64,000 bases of DNA from Chrysogorgia sp. JL179-B06 (GCA_035772405.1 JAYKKM010000377.1:613001-677000); one strand, 5' to 3'; counted from the stretch's first letter, positions 32,256-42,526 are shown. Notes: generated from the sequence alone by a model not told the origin. Numbers and translations are program-made.

Positions 32256-32825
32256 CTTGCGTGCTAACTGCACTTGCGTACAGTGGCGTCGCCAGACCTG
32301 TGGACAAAATGATGACGTCAACGCAGACAACCTTCAACTCAGCGAAATGCCGGCTTGGAAACCAAGCAGAATAGCTAGCGTTTCTCGCCGAATTTAAAAG
32401 AATTGGTCTTGCTTCAAAGTGGGTCCCTTGTCGACGCCGCTGATTGCCTATGTTGTTATATATGGTTATAGCCCTGCATGTAAAGTATGGTTGGTACAAA
32501 AGCATTTGTCGAAAAACAAAAGTCTTCCCGTCAGTGCACGCCTAAGTTTGTAAGAAATGTTCTATACTCGTTCGTTGTTTCTGGCTTTAGAAATCGTCAG
32601 CAAAAACTAAAGCGTGTTCTATAAAGATGTAGCGCGTCCCTATTCACTGTTAGTATACAGTACATGGCAAATCAGCTTTTTTCATAATCAGCTTTGACGA
32701 GCTTAGAAGCGCCGATAAACTCATAAAGCTTAAAAGCGCCGATAAACTCATAAAGGAACACTCGATGACCTTGATTGATACTTCCGCAAACAAGTGGTAT
32801 TAGTCACATGACACTGTTAACAAAC
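32256..32825 (+). repeat. Interspersed repeat R2, copy a
   Basis: It begins CTTGCGTGCTAACTGCACTT and continues CAGTGGCGTCGCCAGACCTG. It includes GTGGGTCCCTTGTCGACGCC, GTATGGTTGGTACAAAAGCA and GCGCCGATAAACTCATAAAG. The same text occurs at 48700-48845 plus 50792-51260, where it is split by another transposon. The CAGTGGCG start suggests a hAT-like terminus, but the right end is uncertain. Confidence 0.78.
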
Positions 32826-32842
32826 ATCCAATTTTTTTTAGG

Positions 32843-32868
32843 ATCCGCTACAAGTTGGCTCAAAGTTG
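32843..32868 (+). pseudogene. BEL family 2, copy B: left integrase piece
   Basis: GATCCGCTACAAGTTGGCTC matches copy A at about 28326 (IRYKLAQ). It is followed at once by a poly-G run that starts the insertion separating it from the rest of copy B at 33929. Confidence 0.6.
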
Positions 32869-33095
32869 GGGGGGGGGGGATTAGAGGGGGGGGGTAGATG
32901 TCCTGAGCATCAAGTCAAATCAGTCAAATTACAAAAACATATCGATGAGCAACTCGCAGGTATCTGATAATTCGCGTGGTCTTTGGCATAGACAGGCTGT
33001 CAAAAAATTCAAAATGTGTTGGTCAGCGGCTAAACGTAACAAAGTATCAATGTACTAGCGCCATGTGACTGAATTTATGTAAAATGCCGAAGCTC

Positions 33096-33331
33096 CTGCC
33101 TCTTGGTGTTTCGAGGCGGGTTTGTTTCGAGGCGGGTTTGTTTGAGACGGGTTTGTTTCGAGACGGGTTTATGTTTTGGTTTCAACGAGCGAGCGAAAAG
33201 CGTTTTTTTTCAGCGGGTTTTCGCTCGCTCGTTGAAATCGAAACAAACCCGTCTCAAAACCCGTCTCAAATAAACCCGTCTCGAAACAAACCCGTCTCGA
33301 AACAAACCCGCCTCGAAACACCAAGAGGCAG
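33096..33331. repeat. Foldback with internal GTTTCGAGACGGGTTT repeats
   Basis: Left arm 33096-33200 and right arm 33215-33331 are inverse copies, beginning CTGCCTCTTGGTGTTTCGAG. Each arm contains several tandem ~15-base units of TTTGTTTCGAGACGGG, and the inner arm carries CAACGAGCGAGCGAAAA. The open frames across it on both strands follow from this symmetry and are not genes. Confidence 0.9.
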
Positions 33332-33699
33332 ACTTGGAGTAAGTCTACTTCAAGGCTTGAGAGCAAAAGGCTTGAAAGTCTTATGCTGATGTCCGCGGAA
33401 GCTGATTTATTGGAAGAGCTTGATTTTAATTACCAAATGTGACGCGTGATCATTACAGCATTATTGAACATATCCATTACTAATGAAGAGGGGATATTTT
33501 GTATCTTTCAATCTTTGTCTGCATGTTTTTCAAGTCCATCTTACTCTCTATGACTCACTTTGCGTTAAAACTCACCCAAAACAAGAGAAACAAAATTCCC
33601 TTTATGGAAAAATTAATTAAAATATTCTGTACTTATTAAAAAGGTCTATGATTCTATGAAATGTTTCGATTTAGAGTTGTTTATCAATGAATCTCAAGA
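33332..33699. other. No gene; interior of an insertion in BEL copy B
   Basis: AT-rich filler between the foldback and the TIR-bearing right end at 33926. No frame is supported. Confidence 0.4.
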
Positions 33700-33926
33700 T
33701 ATCTTGACGTGAATTATGCCATATTTTGATTTAGTAATAACAAATTTTCCGATTTATGGCCTTCAGATTACTTTTAAAAATTCGCCTCAGAATGCGGGAA
33801 ATGGTGTTTCAGAGACCCTAGAAATCCAAAATTTTCCGGGGGAGCATGCCCCCGACCCACCTAGAAAACTAGCGCCTTTGGCGTTTTGGCCCCCCCCCCA
33901 AAGCCAAGACCCTGGCTACGCCACTG
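33700..33926. mobile_element. Right end of a CAGTGGCGTAGCCAGG-type MITE
   Basis: The sequence ends CCTGGCTACGCCACTG at about 33926. Subterminally it has a CCCCCCCCC run and AAAATTTTCCGGGGGAGCAT. Copy B integrase coding resumes three bases later. The left end should begin CAGTGGCGTAGCC but is not seen; the left side of the insertion is the poly-G run at 32868. It may be truncated or a composite insertion. Confidence 0.65.
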
Positions 33927-33928
33927 TA

Positions 33929-34393
33929 TTTGGTAGTCTTCGCGTGCAGCCTGTCGAGAGCCATTCACCTGGAGCTGATTCCCCACTTAGAAACCACCAC
34001 CTTCCTGCCATGCTTAAAACGATTCATCGCCAGGCGAGGACGTCAGAGAGTGATTTATACCCATGACAATGGTGCGACATTCATCAAAGCAGCCAAGAGG
34101 TTAAACCAAGTGAGACGAGCGCGTGCAAGGCTTACTTCAACAGTACGACATCACCTGCAAGTTCAACTTAAGTCGAGTCATGGTGGGGAGGGCAGTTCGA
34201 GAGACTGATCGCAATCATCAAATCCGTCATGTACCTGTACAAGGTTATTGGTGGAGCCACTCTAAATTGGCCCGATCTCAGCGAAGTTCTATTTGATGTA
34301 GAAACGCAGATTAATCGCCAACCTTTAAGTTACATGGAGGACGAGGGTGCAGCTGCCTACCCTAACTCCTGCATGTTTCCTATTCCAATTTAT
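33929..34393 (+). pseudogene. BEL family 2, copy B: integrase and C-terminal fragment
   Basis: It encodes VVFACSLSRAIHLELIPHLE, then FLPCLKRFIARRGR and DNGATFIKAAKRLNQ with the second integrase aspartate. After a frameshift come the WGGQFERLI equivalent with the glutamate (near 34180-34210) and VIGGATLNWPDLSEVLFDVE. The coding text jumps directly into the LTR-like block at 34394, so the C-terminal domain is deleted. Copy B overlaps copy A in content, so it is a separate insertion or a segmental duplicate. Confidence 0.8.
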
Positions 34394-34534
34394 TGTAGAA
34401 CGACTGTTGATACGAGAGAGGAGAATTGTGAGTGCGTAGAAATAAAGTCTATTTTTTGTGAGTTATTTAAATTATTATTTGTCCGTGATTTGGGCGAGTT
34501 ATCCCCTATAGTAAAAGGGCAACATTTACTAAAA
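34394..34534 (+). repeat. LTR-like block of BEL family 2, copy B
   Basis: It starts TGTAGAACGACTG and matches 23177-23312 with small gaps, including a ~13-base insertion near 34467. It is the probable 3' LTR of copy B. Confidence 0.6.
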
Positions 34535-34738
34535 CTTGACTGAAAACTCACTGAATGTTTGAAAAGTCATGGTCGTTGGTATACACTTCCGTGAGACTTT
34601 GGATAGCGTTACGATTACACGCCAGACCGCAGAAATTAACTTCGAATGGAGATATTTAGAAAGCATGTACTTGGATTTTGATAAAGTTTACGATGCTCAC
34701 TGTGTATCCGTGATGTTCTTTCTACTTTCTAGCCATAT
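34535..34738. other. Target region of the intact BEL; no gene seen
   Basis: About 200 bases between two BEL copies. The last four bases, ATAT, are repeated after the right LTR at 40877-40880. Confidence 0.5.
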
Positions 34739-35066
34739 TGTCGGAAACTTGACCATTTGTTAACGTGTGAGATAAATGAGAGATAATTAAGTTATATGTA
34801 CTTGGATTATATTTAGGAGATTTAATAGTGACGATTGATGTAAACATGTAGCGTAAGCGGATCGAATAACGTAGTGATGAAGTAGCCAATATAATAAGAG
34901 TAAATGGGAGTGTTTGGAATGTAATCAGATAGTGAGTTGAGTGTGTGAGACTAGAGAGCCGTGTGTAACTGTGACTGTGAATCGTTTTAAGGAAAATAAA
35001 TATGCAAAAAACCAACGTGATTGTGTTTGTGAAGTGTTGGGCGAATCGAGGAGGCAATCCCCGACA
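34739..35066 (+). repeat. 5' LTR of the BEL element
   Basis: It starts TGTCGGAAACTTGACC and ends GGCAATCCCCGACA. It contains AAAATAAATATGC near 34995, a possible polyadenylation signal. It differs from the 3' LTR at about 34890 (T versus G) and 35002 (G versus A). Confidence 0.95.
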
Positions 35067-35069
35067 TAG

Positions 35070-35087
35070 TGGCACCTCCGACGGGAT
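35070..35087 (+). promoter_or_regulatory. Primer-binding site
   Basis: TGGCACCTCCGACGGGAT lies four bases inside the 5' LTR. It begins with TGG, complementary to a tRNA CCA end. The identical site occurs after the LTR of BEL family 2 at 23313-23330, so both families use the same primer tRNA. Confidence 0.85.
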
Positions 35088-35181
35088 TTTATTGTGATTT
35101 GTAGCTCGATCAAGAGCAAGAACCTGTGTGGAGCCGAAGGCCGAAATTGTTATCTCTCACATCTGAGATTTTGAGTAAACC

Positions 35182-38100
35182 ATGGACATGGAGAAAAAAC
35201 TGGCAGAATTAAACGGCAAAATGAAGGCGCTGAATTTGACTATTGGGAAGTCTGACGAAGTTGTTGCAACGCGCAACAAAGAAGCGCTATCGAGACATGT
35301 GGCCTCTATAGCGAAGAAGGTAGAGACGATGTATACCTTAAAAGAAGAAATTGTCGAATTAAAATTCGTCGCAGACGAGACAGAACAGGACGTCCAACTG
35401 TGGGCCGAAAGTATCGACGCAAAACTTACCGAAGCAGACACTAAAGCCACGGATATACAACAACTGTTAACCAAAATGAAAGAAGAGGAGATTGGAGTAC
35501 AACGCGCAGAAGTTGAACAAGCACAGCGCGCGGCAGACAACAAAGAACTGGAAAAGCAATTGGCTCTCGAACGAGCGAAATATGAGTTAGAACAAGCGCA
35601 CAAAGAAGAAGAACGGAAACGAGAATTGCAACATCAAGCGGAGATTCTAAATCAAAAGCTGAAGTATCAGAAGTCCTTGGAAACGGAGCATGAGATGAAA
35701 TCGAGAAAGGTAACAAGTACTAAATTGCCTAAATTAACAATAACTAAGTTTAGTGGTGAATTTTCTGATTGGTTACCGTTCTGGAATGCGTTTGAAGCGG
35801 AAATAGATTCTTCCGACTTAACCCCGGTGGCAAAATTCGGGTACCTAAAAGAATGGCTAGGGCCCAAAGTGAGGGGTGATGTTGATGGGTTACCGTTCAC
35901 CACCGAAGGCTACCAACGAGCGAAGAATATCCTCCAGAGTGAGTACGGCAAAGTGAGTGAGATCATTAACGCCCATGTACAGAATATTATGGAATTGCCA
36001 ATCATAAGTGGTACACAACCTACCAAAGTGCATGTTTTCTACAAAACCCTTATGTACAATGTTCAATCATTGGAAACTCTTGGTAAAATAGAGCGAGTGA
36101 ATGGAATGACCAGAAGTGTGCTGGAAAAGTTGAAAGGAATCAAGGCAGAGCTCGTGCGAGGGGAAGAGGGATGGCAAGATTGGGACCTCCCACGACTTAC
36201 GATAGCAGTAAGAAAGTGGAAGGATATAAATCCTGTGAGTGACAGCGACGACCAAAGCAAACCCCCGGGACCAAAACGCACCGAAAAGAAATCGGGTTTA
36301 TTCCACACAAACGATGGTGACCGCCGAAAGCGTGTTTGTGTATATTGTGAGAACGTCAATCACAGTTCCAAAGATTGCCCTCGAGTGGTTACAGTCGACG
36401 AAAGAAAGAAACTTCTTGCTCAGAAGAAGCTCTGCTTCAATTGTACAGGCGCCAAACACCGCGCGTCGGATTGTCGAAGTAACACAACCTGCCTGAAGTG
36501 TAAACTCAAACATCATACTTCCATTTGTACCAAGGAAGAACTCCTTCTCACCGCAGCAGGAACGAGTGAAGTGCCGCTAGTTTACCCAGTGGTGGTGGTA
36601 GAAGTCGACGGTTTGAAATGCCGGGCACTGTTGGACACTGGAGCAGGGAGCTCCTATGCCTCAGCTGCATTGTTAAATCGTCTGCCAAAGCGCAATCATC
36701 GGAGAGAAGTGCGACACGTAGAAATGATGCTTGGTGCTGTGACCAAGGAAATGGAAACGTCGACAGTGAAGATAAAAGCTGTGGTTGGAAACTTCGAAAT
36801 GGATGTGAGTGTGACAAAGGTTGACAAGAGAGAGCTGCTTATGCTAGACAATCCAAACTACCAGCAGCTTATAAACACCTACCATCATCTTGAGGGAGTC
36901 CAGATGGAAGATAACGATCGAAAGCCAAAGCTTCCAGTTCACCTCATACTAGGAGCAAGTGATTATATGCGAATCAAGACTACCGAACGACCTCGGATCG
37001 GAAAGATCGGGGAACCTGTGGCCGAGAAGACGAGATTCGGGTGGACCATCATAGCCCAGGGAAAGGAAATTGATTACACCGCCATGTTCATGACGCAGAC
37101 AAGTCAAACCGACTACGAAGAGCTGTGTCGACTCGATGTTCTAGGACTTGCAGACTCGCCTGAGAATGATCAAGGTGAGGTCTACGCTGAGTTTCGAGAG
37201 CAGCTTGTGAGGAGTAGTGATGGTTGGTACGAAACAGGCCTGCCGTGGAAGGGGAACCACCCTTCCCTTCCAAATAATCGAAACGGGAGTTTGCGGCGAC
37301 TTGCAAACTTACAACGCAAACTACGACGAACCGAAATGACCAAGAGCTATGCAGAGATTATCGAGAAACAAAAGGCAGACGGTATCGTGGAAACCGCTAG
37401 TCATCCACCGCGTGGGGTCGAGTTTTACATACCGCACAAGCCCGTTGTAAGAGAAGCAGCAGAATCGACCAAAGTTCGAATTGTATACGATGCGTCTGCT
37501 CGAGCGTATCCAGAAGCTCCAAGCCTAAATGAGTGTTTAAACGCTGGTCCGCCTCTACAGAATCGACTCTGGAACGTGCTAGTGCGAATGCGATTTCATC
37601 CGGTAGCAGTGACGGGAGATTTAAAGCAGGCGTTTTTACAAGTGCGCATCAAGGAAGCTGAGAGAGACGCACTTAGGTTTCACTGGAGTGTTGACGAACA
37701 CACGGAACTTGAAACGTTGAGATTTACCAGAGCACTGTTTGGCCTCGCACCTTCACCCTTCTTGCTTGGAGGAGTGATTGAGCAGCACCTAGAGTCGTGG
37801 AAAAACCGCGCGCCAGATGTAGTTGCAGAGCTTCGCAAGAGTATGTATGTCGACGACCTTATTAGTGGTAAGACAACGGTGAAAGAAGCGCAGCTGTTGA
37901 AACAAAGAGCAACCGAGATCTTCCGCGACGCCACTTTCACACTCCATAAGTGGCATTCTAACGCAGCCGAGTTAGAAGAAGTGACAGCGAATGTGGCAGG
38001 GGAGCAAACATTCGCCAAGCAACAGCTGGGAACGCCAAATGGGGGAGATCCTAGTCTCCTTGGCCTTCTTTGGAATAAACGTGATGACGTGATAAGCGTT

Positions 38101-39231
38101 GTTGTACCAGCAGAGAAAGCAACCCCAACCCAGCGAGGCGTGTTGCGAAAGCTGGCCAAGATCTACGATCCTCTGGGTTTTGCATCGCCGCAAATCCTGC
38201 AGGGGAAGTTCATTTATCGAGAAGTGTGCACGGCAAAATTGGCGTGGGATGTTCTACTACAAGGTGAGCTGATGAAGAAATGGTCGCGGTGGGAGCAACT
38301 ACTTACCGACAAAGTAACCATAGCACGAACATTGGCAAAGTATCAAGAAGATATCGACTCCATAGAACTCCATACCTTTGGCGACGCCAGCATTAAAGGT
38401 GTGGCGAGTGCTGTGTACGCGATCGTCAGGCAAACGTCCGGGGTGACTCAGGGTCTCGTGGCAGCGAAAGCGAGATTGGCGAAGCAAGGGTTGACCATAC
38501 CACGTCTCGAGCTCGTATCCGCACACATGGCCACCAACCTCGTCAGCAATGTGCAAGAGGCCTTGGAAGGATTCCCGGTGACGAGCTCGCATGGCTGGCT
38601 GGATAGTACCGTCGCACTCCACTGGATAAGAGGTGCAGGCGAGCACAAGCAGTTTGTTGCGAATCGGGTTCGCAAGATCCAATCCCATTCCCAGATCCAG
38701 TGGCGTCATGTACCTACGCAGGAGAATCCAGCTGACCTTGGAAGTAGAGGTGGAGAAGTGAAAGACCACACCCTTTGGTGGAACGGACCAGAATGGTTGT
38801 CCGAGCAAGAGAACTGGCCACCAGATATCACGACGAAAACAACCAAAGAAAGTGAAGCAGAAGCAAAAGTTGTTCGGGAACTCTTCGCCTCGACCGTCGA
38901 AATGACTGCTGACAATTTAGACAACCTCCTGGCGAAGTATGACCTGAGAAAGACCCTGAGAGTGTGCGCGTGGATATCGAGGTTCCTGTTCAACTCTCGA
39001 AATCCCAACCAACGCGTGACAGGGCCGTTGACAACAAAAGAGATTGAACAGCAACGCCTTTTCTGGATAAAACGAGCTCAAGCCAAATGTGACATCAAAG
39101 AAGACCGGTTGCGACTCAATCTGCAAGCGAATGAACAAGAGATATTGGAGTGCCGAGGACGCATCCAGGGTCAGTACCCGATCTATCTACCGGACACCCA
39201 CCCATTACACTCCATGGGGGAGTTGGTTTGA
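35182..39231 (+). CDS. BEL/Pao gag-pol polyprotein, truncated in integrase (1349 aa)
   Basis: It starts at the ATG after ACC ATGG, 95 bases past the primer site. Residues 1-170 are a charged coiled coil, and a DUF1759-type gag follows with FSGEFSDWLPFWNAF near 190-204. Three C-x2-C-x4-5-H-x4-C knuckles lie near 386-455. The aspartic protease has LLDTGAGSS with its aspartate at 485. RT includes RIVYDASARAYPEAPSLNEC near 767-786, LFGLAPSPFLLGG near 853-865 and YVDD at 889-892. RNase H of the Pao type follows (LHTFGDASIKG near 1063). The frame ends at LHSMGELV near 1342-1349. Copy A shows about 40 more bases here, so a small deletion seems to have shifted the frame and removed part of the integrase zinc-binding region. 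The rest of pol continues in another frame at 39204. Confidence 0.93.
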   Translation: MDMEKKLAELNGKMKALNLTIGKSDEVVATRNKEALSRHVASIAKKVETMYTLKEEIVELKFVADETEQDVQLWAESIDAKLTEADTKATDIQQLLTKMKEEEIGVQRAEVEQAQRAADNKELEKQLALERAKYELEQAHKEEERKRELQHQAEILNQKLKYQKSLETEHEMKSRKVTSTKLPKLTITKFSGEFSDWLPFWNAFEAEIDSSDLTPVAKFGYLKEWLGPKVRGDVDGLPFTTEGYQRAKNILQSEYGKVSEIINAHVQNIMELPIISGTQPTKVHVFYKTLMYNVQSLETLGKIERVNGMTRSVLEKLKGIKAELVRGEEGWQDWDLPRLTIAVRKWKDINPVSDSDDQSKPPGPKRTEKKSGLFHTNDGDRRKRVCVYCENVNHSSKDCPRVVTVDERKKLLAQKKLCFNCTGAKHRASDCRSNTTCLKCKLKHHTSICTKEELLLTAAGTSEVPLVYPVVVVEVDGLKCRALLDTGAGSSYASAALLNRLPKRNHRREVRHVEMMLGAVTKEMETSTVKIKAVVGNFEMDVSVTKVDKRELLMLDNPNYQQLINTYHHLEGVQMEDNDRKPKLPVHLILGASDYMRIKTTERPRIGKIGEPVAEKTRFGWTIIAQGKEIDYTAMFMTQTSQTDYEELCRLDVLGLADSPENDQGEVYAEFREQLVRSSDGWYETGLPWKGNHPSLPNNRNGSLRRLANLQRKLRRTEMTKSYAEIIEKQKADGIVETASHPPRGVEFYIPHKPVVREAAESTKVRIVYDASARAYPEAPSLNECLNAGPPLQNRLWNVLVRMRFHPVAVTGDLKQAFLQVRIKEAERDALRFHWSVDEHTELETLRFTRALFGLAPSPFLLGGVIEQHLESWKNRAPDVVAELRKSMYVDDLISGKTTVKEAQLLKQRATEIFRDATFTLHKWHSNAAELEEVTANVAGEQTFAKQQLGTPNGGDPSLLGLLWNKRDDVISVVVPAEKATPTQRGVLRKLAKIYDPLGFASPQILQGKFIYREVCTAKLAWDVLLQGELMKKWSRWEQLLTDKVTIARTLAKYQEDIDSIELHTFGDASIKGVASAVYAIVRQTSGVTQGLVAAKARLAKQGLTIPRLELVSAHMATNLVSNVQEALEGFPVTSSHGWLDSTVALHWIRGAGEHKQFVANRVRKIQSHSQIQWRHVPTQENPADLGSRGGEVKDHTLWWNGPEWLSEQENWPPDITTKTTKESEAEAKVVRELFASTVEMTADNLDNLLAKYDLRKTLRVCAWISRFLFNSRNPNQRVTGPLTTKEIEQQRLFWIKRAQAKCDIKEDRLRLNLQANEQEILECRGRIQGQYPIYLPDTHPLHSMGELV

Positions 39232-40403
39232 CGATGGCACGCGTGAGAGAGTATTACTGGGTTCCTAGGCTTCGACAACTAACCCGTAAAATTGTCAAGC
39301 GTTGTTTTGGATGTCGTCGGTTTCAAGCAAGAGCTGTGGAACAACCTCCACCTGGACAACTTCCTTTAGATCGAACGGAAGGAGGCCGTCCGTTCCAAGT
39401 GGTGGGCGTGGACTTCGCCGGGTCTATAAAGTACCTAAAGCGAGCCAAGAAAGAAGCGAAATCCTACATAACGTTGTATGCTTGCAGCCTTACACGAGCC
39501 GTTTATCTCGACCTTATACCTTCTCTGAACACTCAGGATTTTCTACAGAGTTTCAAGCAGTTTATCGCCAGGAGAGGGAGACCGAGCAAAGTTTACTCAG
39601 ATAATGGGAAGACTTTCGTGGCTGCAGCAAAGTGGTTGAAGGCAGCGCAGAGCGACGAGAAGTTCAACGAATTCTTAGCTGTGAATCAAATTCGTTGGCA
39701 ATTCAATTTGAGCCGCGCCCCTTGGTGGGGCGGGCAATTCGAGCGCCTGATCGGGTTGGTGAAAAGATCCTTACACAAGACCATTGGAAATGGATGTCTG
39801 AAGTGGAGCGAACTACGAGAGATTCTTCTCGATATTGAGGTGGCCTTGAACTGTAGACCCCTTAGTTATCTTGAAGATGATGTCCAAATGCCTACGCTGA
39901 CACCCAACGCTATGTTATTTGTTGGCTCAACGTTCGCACCCGAGCTAGAAGCACATCATTTGGAAGAACTGGATTTACGGAAACGTGCGAGATATCTCTT
40001 AAAGTGCAAAGATACCATGTGGCGCAGGTGGTCCGAAGAGTATCTACGTGGACTACGAGAACGTCACAACCAGAAGCACGAGAGCAAGTCATTCACTGTG
40101 TCGAAGGGTGACGTTGTGATCATCCGATCAGACGAGCGGAATAGAGGAAAGTGGCCTCTTGGTGTGGTCGAGGAATTGTACAAGGGACGTGATGGCATCG
40201 TCAGAGCGGTGAAGCTACGTGCTGGGAAGACCTTCTTGGAAAGAGCAGTCAACCATCTGTACCCACTGGAGTTGTCCTGTGACATACCGGACTCAACAGC
40301 CTCGGTCCTGTTGAACCCAGACGCAGCTTCCTTCAGACCTACTCGGGATGCCGCAGTCGCGGCACGTCAACGAATCCAAGAAGTTGCAGAACTAGAACGC
40401 TGA
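39204..40403 (+). pseudogene. BEL integrase and C-terminal domain, out of frame with gag-pol
   Basis: The frame opens upstream at 39150, but recognisable text starts at LHGGVGLTMARVREYYWVPR. The zinc-binding cysteines (RCFGCRRF) follow. The integrase core has aspartates in VDFAGS (39411) and YSDNGKTF (39600) and a glutamate in WWGGQFERLIG (39741), giving an intact D,D,E set. A DUF5641-like C-terminal domain follows (KWPLGVVEELYKGRDGIV), ending at 40403. BEL elements normally make this as part of one polyprotein. Here it would need a frameshift at 39200, and an ATG at 39234 could at best start a shortened integrase. The reading frame itself is undamaged. Confidence 0.9.
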
Positions 40404-40538
40404 AGACACAAACATTAAACTGTGTAGTTTGAACAATATTAATGTTTCGTTTAGTTGTTATTAGGTTAATTGACGCTACAATACCGAACCTTTCAGTTAG
40501 TCAAGTGTTAAGACATATACCTCTATAACAAGGTATAT

Positions 40539-40548
40539 GGGGGGAGAG
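40539..40548 (+). promoter_or_regulatory. Polypurine tract
   Basis: GGGGGGAGAG lies directly before the 3' LTR, as expected for plus-strand priming. Confidence 0.85.
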
Positions 40549-40876
40549 TGTCGGAAACTTGACCATTTGTTAACGTGTGAGATAAATGAGAGATAATTAA
40601 GTTATATGTACTTGGATTATATTTAGGAGATTTAATAGTGACGATTGATGTAAACATGTAGCGTAAGCGGATCGAATAACGTAGTGATGAAGTAGCCAAT
40701 AGAATAAGAGTAAATGGGAGTGTTTGGAATGTAATCAGATAGTGAGTTGAGTGTGTGAGACTAGAGAGCCGTGTGTAACTGTGACTGTGAATCGTTTTAA
40801 GGAAAATAAATATACAAAAAACCAACGTGATTGTGTTTGTGAAGTGTTGGGCGAATCGAGGAGGCAATCCCCGACA
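40549..40876 (+). repeat. 3' LTR of the BEL element
   Basis: 328 bases, same as the 5' LTR except for two substitutions (near 40700 and 40812). It is followed by ATAT, the target duplication. Confidence 0.95.
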
Positions 40877-40880
40877 ATAT

Positions 40881-41375
40881 CAATAAATGCCGGTAAAAGC
40901 GAATGCAAAAAAAGTGTTTGGTCGGTAACCGGAAACGACTTTATGTTTGCGCATATATAAATAGTATACACAAGTGTCTCGGAAAGCGCATACCAACCTC
41001 GTACCCAGGGTCTTATCTCCGCTGGGGAGTGGGGCGGTCGTGACGACTCGTCGATGAGATATCACATACGCGAAAACTGTCGATGAGATTTGTCAAGTCA
41101 GAAAATACTTCGTCCATAACCCGCACGAGGCTGTTTTTCTCCTGGTTCTACTGCAATTTAATTAACATACCACGAGGATGGAACAGAAATTTATGCATAC
41201 AATTGTCTTAACAAATTATTCAAAACAACACAAAAATCTCGCACGATAACTCTCACTAATAATATTTCTCAACAAACTCCAAACGGTTTCACGTATGAAT
41301 TGGAGGCGATTATATGTATGTATGCGATGTATTTAAAAGATGAAACTCACAAAATATGAGTATTCGCTCGACAGT
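40881..41375. other. No gene; CCTCGTACCC-type repeat
   Basis: CCAACCTCGTACCCAGGG at 40993 begins a short interspersed repeat like those at 7119 and 51956. The rest is AT-rich with no supportable frame. Confidence 0.45.
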
Positions 41376-41862
41376 CTAATGCATGGATCAATTCTTCCTG
41401 TAACCATCCCCGTGAATGCAGAAAATCAAATCCTGGGGGTGGGGAATTGTTTTATTATTTTTTTGCCCGGAGGTATAGGGCGGGGAAAGGGCCCGTGCCA
41501 CGCAATCTCGTTCCCAGAGCCTTCGCCGCCCTTGGAAGTCTGGTAAGTAAAGTATTCGTATTCAAAATGGCGACGAAAAAAAAGTCGCTGAAAATCGACG
41601 TACTAGGGGGGCTGAAAAAGCGAAACGAACTACAGCTCAAAGGAAGAAGCAACAGAAATGAGCCACTGGTTAAGTTAAATTTACATTTGATGTTAAAATG
41701 TGTCTAATTATACATTTGTTTGATGTTAAAACTCGTGTGTTTTTGTATTGTTTCAGGCTTGCCCCGGGGGTGGGGAATTTGCGATGAGCATCATAAAAAA
41801 ATACAAATCCCGGGGTATTGCCCGGGGGGATGGTAACAGGAAGAATTGAGCCATGCATAAAG
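41376..41862. mobile_element. Element with inverted ATGCATGGNTCAATTCTTCC ends
   Basis: ATGCATGGATCAATTCTTCC at 41381 is matched by the inverse sequence ending near 41857. Inside both ends are GGGGTGGGGAATT stretches. A CTCGTTCCCAGAGCC repeat occurs near 41508. No transposase. The exact ends and target duplication are unresolved. Confidence 0.6.
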
Positions 41863-42517
41863 GAAAAGCATAAAAAGAAAGCACATATTTTCGGCGCATT
41901 ATATTGATTGTTCCGCGCACTGCATGCTGGGTCTATCTAAAAGTCCGACCACAATGCATTGCTCTAAATCAAAATTTAAAAAGCCCCACTACATTATTTA
42001 GGTCCGCTGCCTTGCTCGCTCGTTTCAGGCTCGCTCAGCACGGCAGCAATAAAATGGTAGGACCAACCAAAGGAAGTAAAAAGTCGTTTTGGGTGATCTG
42101 TTTGAATTTGGATAATATTTGGGCCTTGGGATCTGACAAAGTACATAATAGGCACGTTCTGTATATTATGTATTTAGACTCGGTAATTCCAAATCTGCTT
42201 TCAGATTCAACACATAATGAGATAATGATGAAACACCAGCATATGACGTTGTAACCCCATCATATATTGTTGTAACGCCATCTGCACATAATGATATAAC
42301 TACATTACATAATAGAGCGACCTCATCATATGATATCATGACGGAACATCACCATCGACACAAAACTAATGATATAAGAATGTTCTGACATTCCATAAAA
42401 GCCACTTAATCACTTGACCACTCGTTACACACGAGAGAATAGTAAGCGCATAATAAGAATAGTAAACCGGAAAAGAAAACATGTGTGACGTACACAAAAC
42501 TCTAAAAATATAATCGA
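41863..42517. other. No gene; upstream region of gene A
   Basis: It includes a patchwork of CATAATGATATAAC-like short repeats near 42210-42330. No supportable frame. The last 100 bases probably hold the promoter of gene A. Confidence 0.4.
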
Positions 42518-42526
42518 GATCACGCG
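42503..42526 (+). promoter_or_regulatory. Putative promoter elements of gene A
   Basis: TAAAAATATAATC near 42503 could act as a TATA-like element, and GATCACGCG lies at 42518-42526, 71-79 bases before the ATG. The latter is one base off the GATCACGTG found upstream of genes B, C and E. Confidence 0.4.

Larger units (their letters stand above)
34739..40876 (+). mobile_element. Nearly intact BEL/Pao LTR retrotransposon
   Basis: The element is 6138 bases with two 328-base LTRs (34739-35066 and 40549-40876), both TGTCGG...CCGACA, which differ at two positions I could find. ATAT flanks it on both sides as a target duplication. A tRNA primer site, gag-protease-RT-RNase H-integrase coding and a polypurine tract are all in the right order. 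The main defect is a break in the pol frame near 39200. Low LTR divergence shows a recent insertion. Confidence 0.95.

Noticed and set aside
33084..33389. 101-codon frame rich in GLFETGLFRDG-type repeats
   Set aside because: It is produced by the tandem units of the foldback; the opposite strand gives an equivalent frame.
35157..35716. 148-codon and 91-codon minus-strand frames over the BEL gag
   Set aside because: They are antisense to the charged coiled-coil gag region; serine- and alanine-rich text is the expected antisense product.
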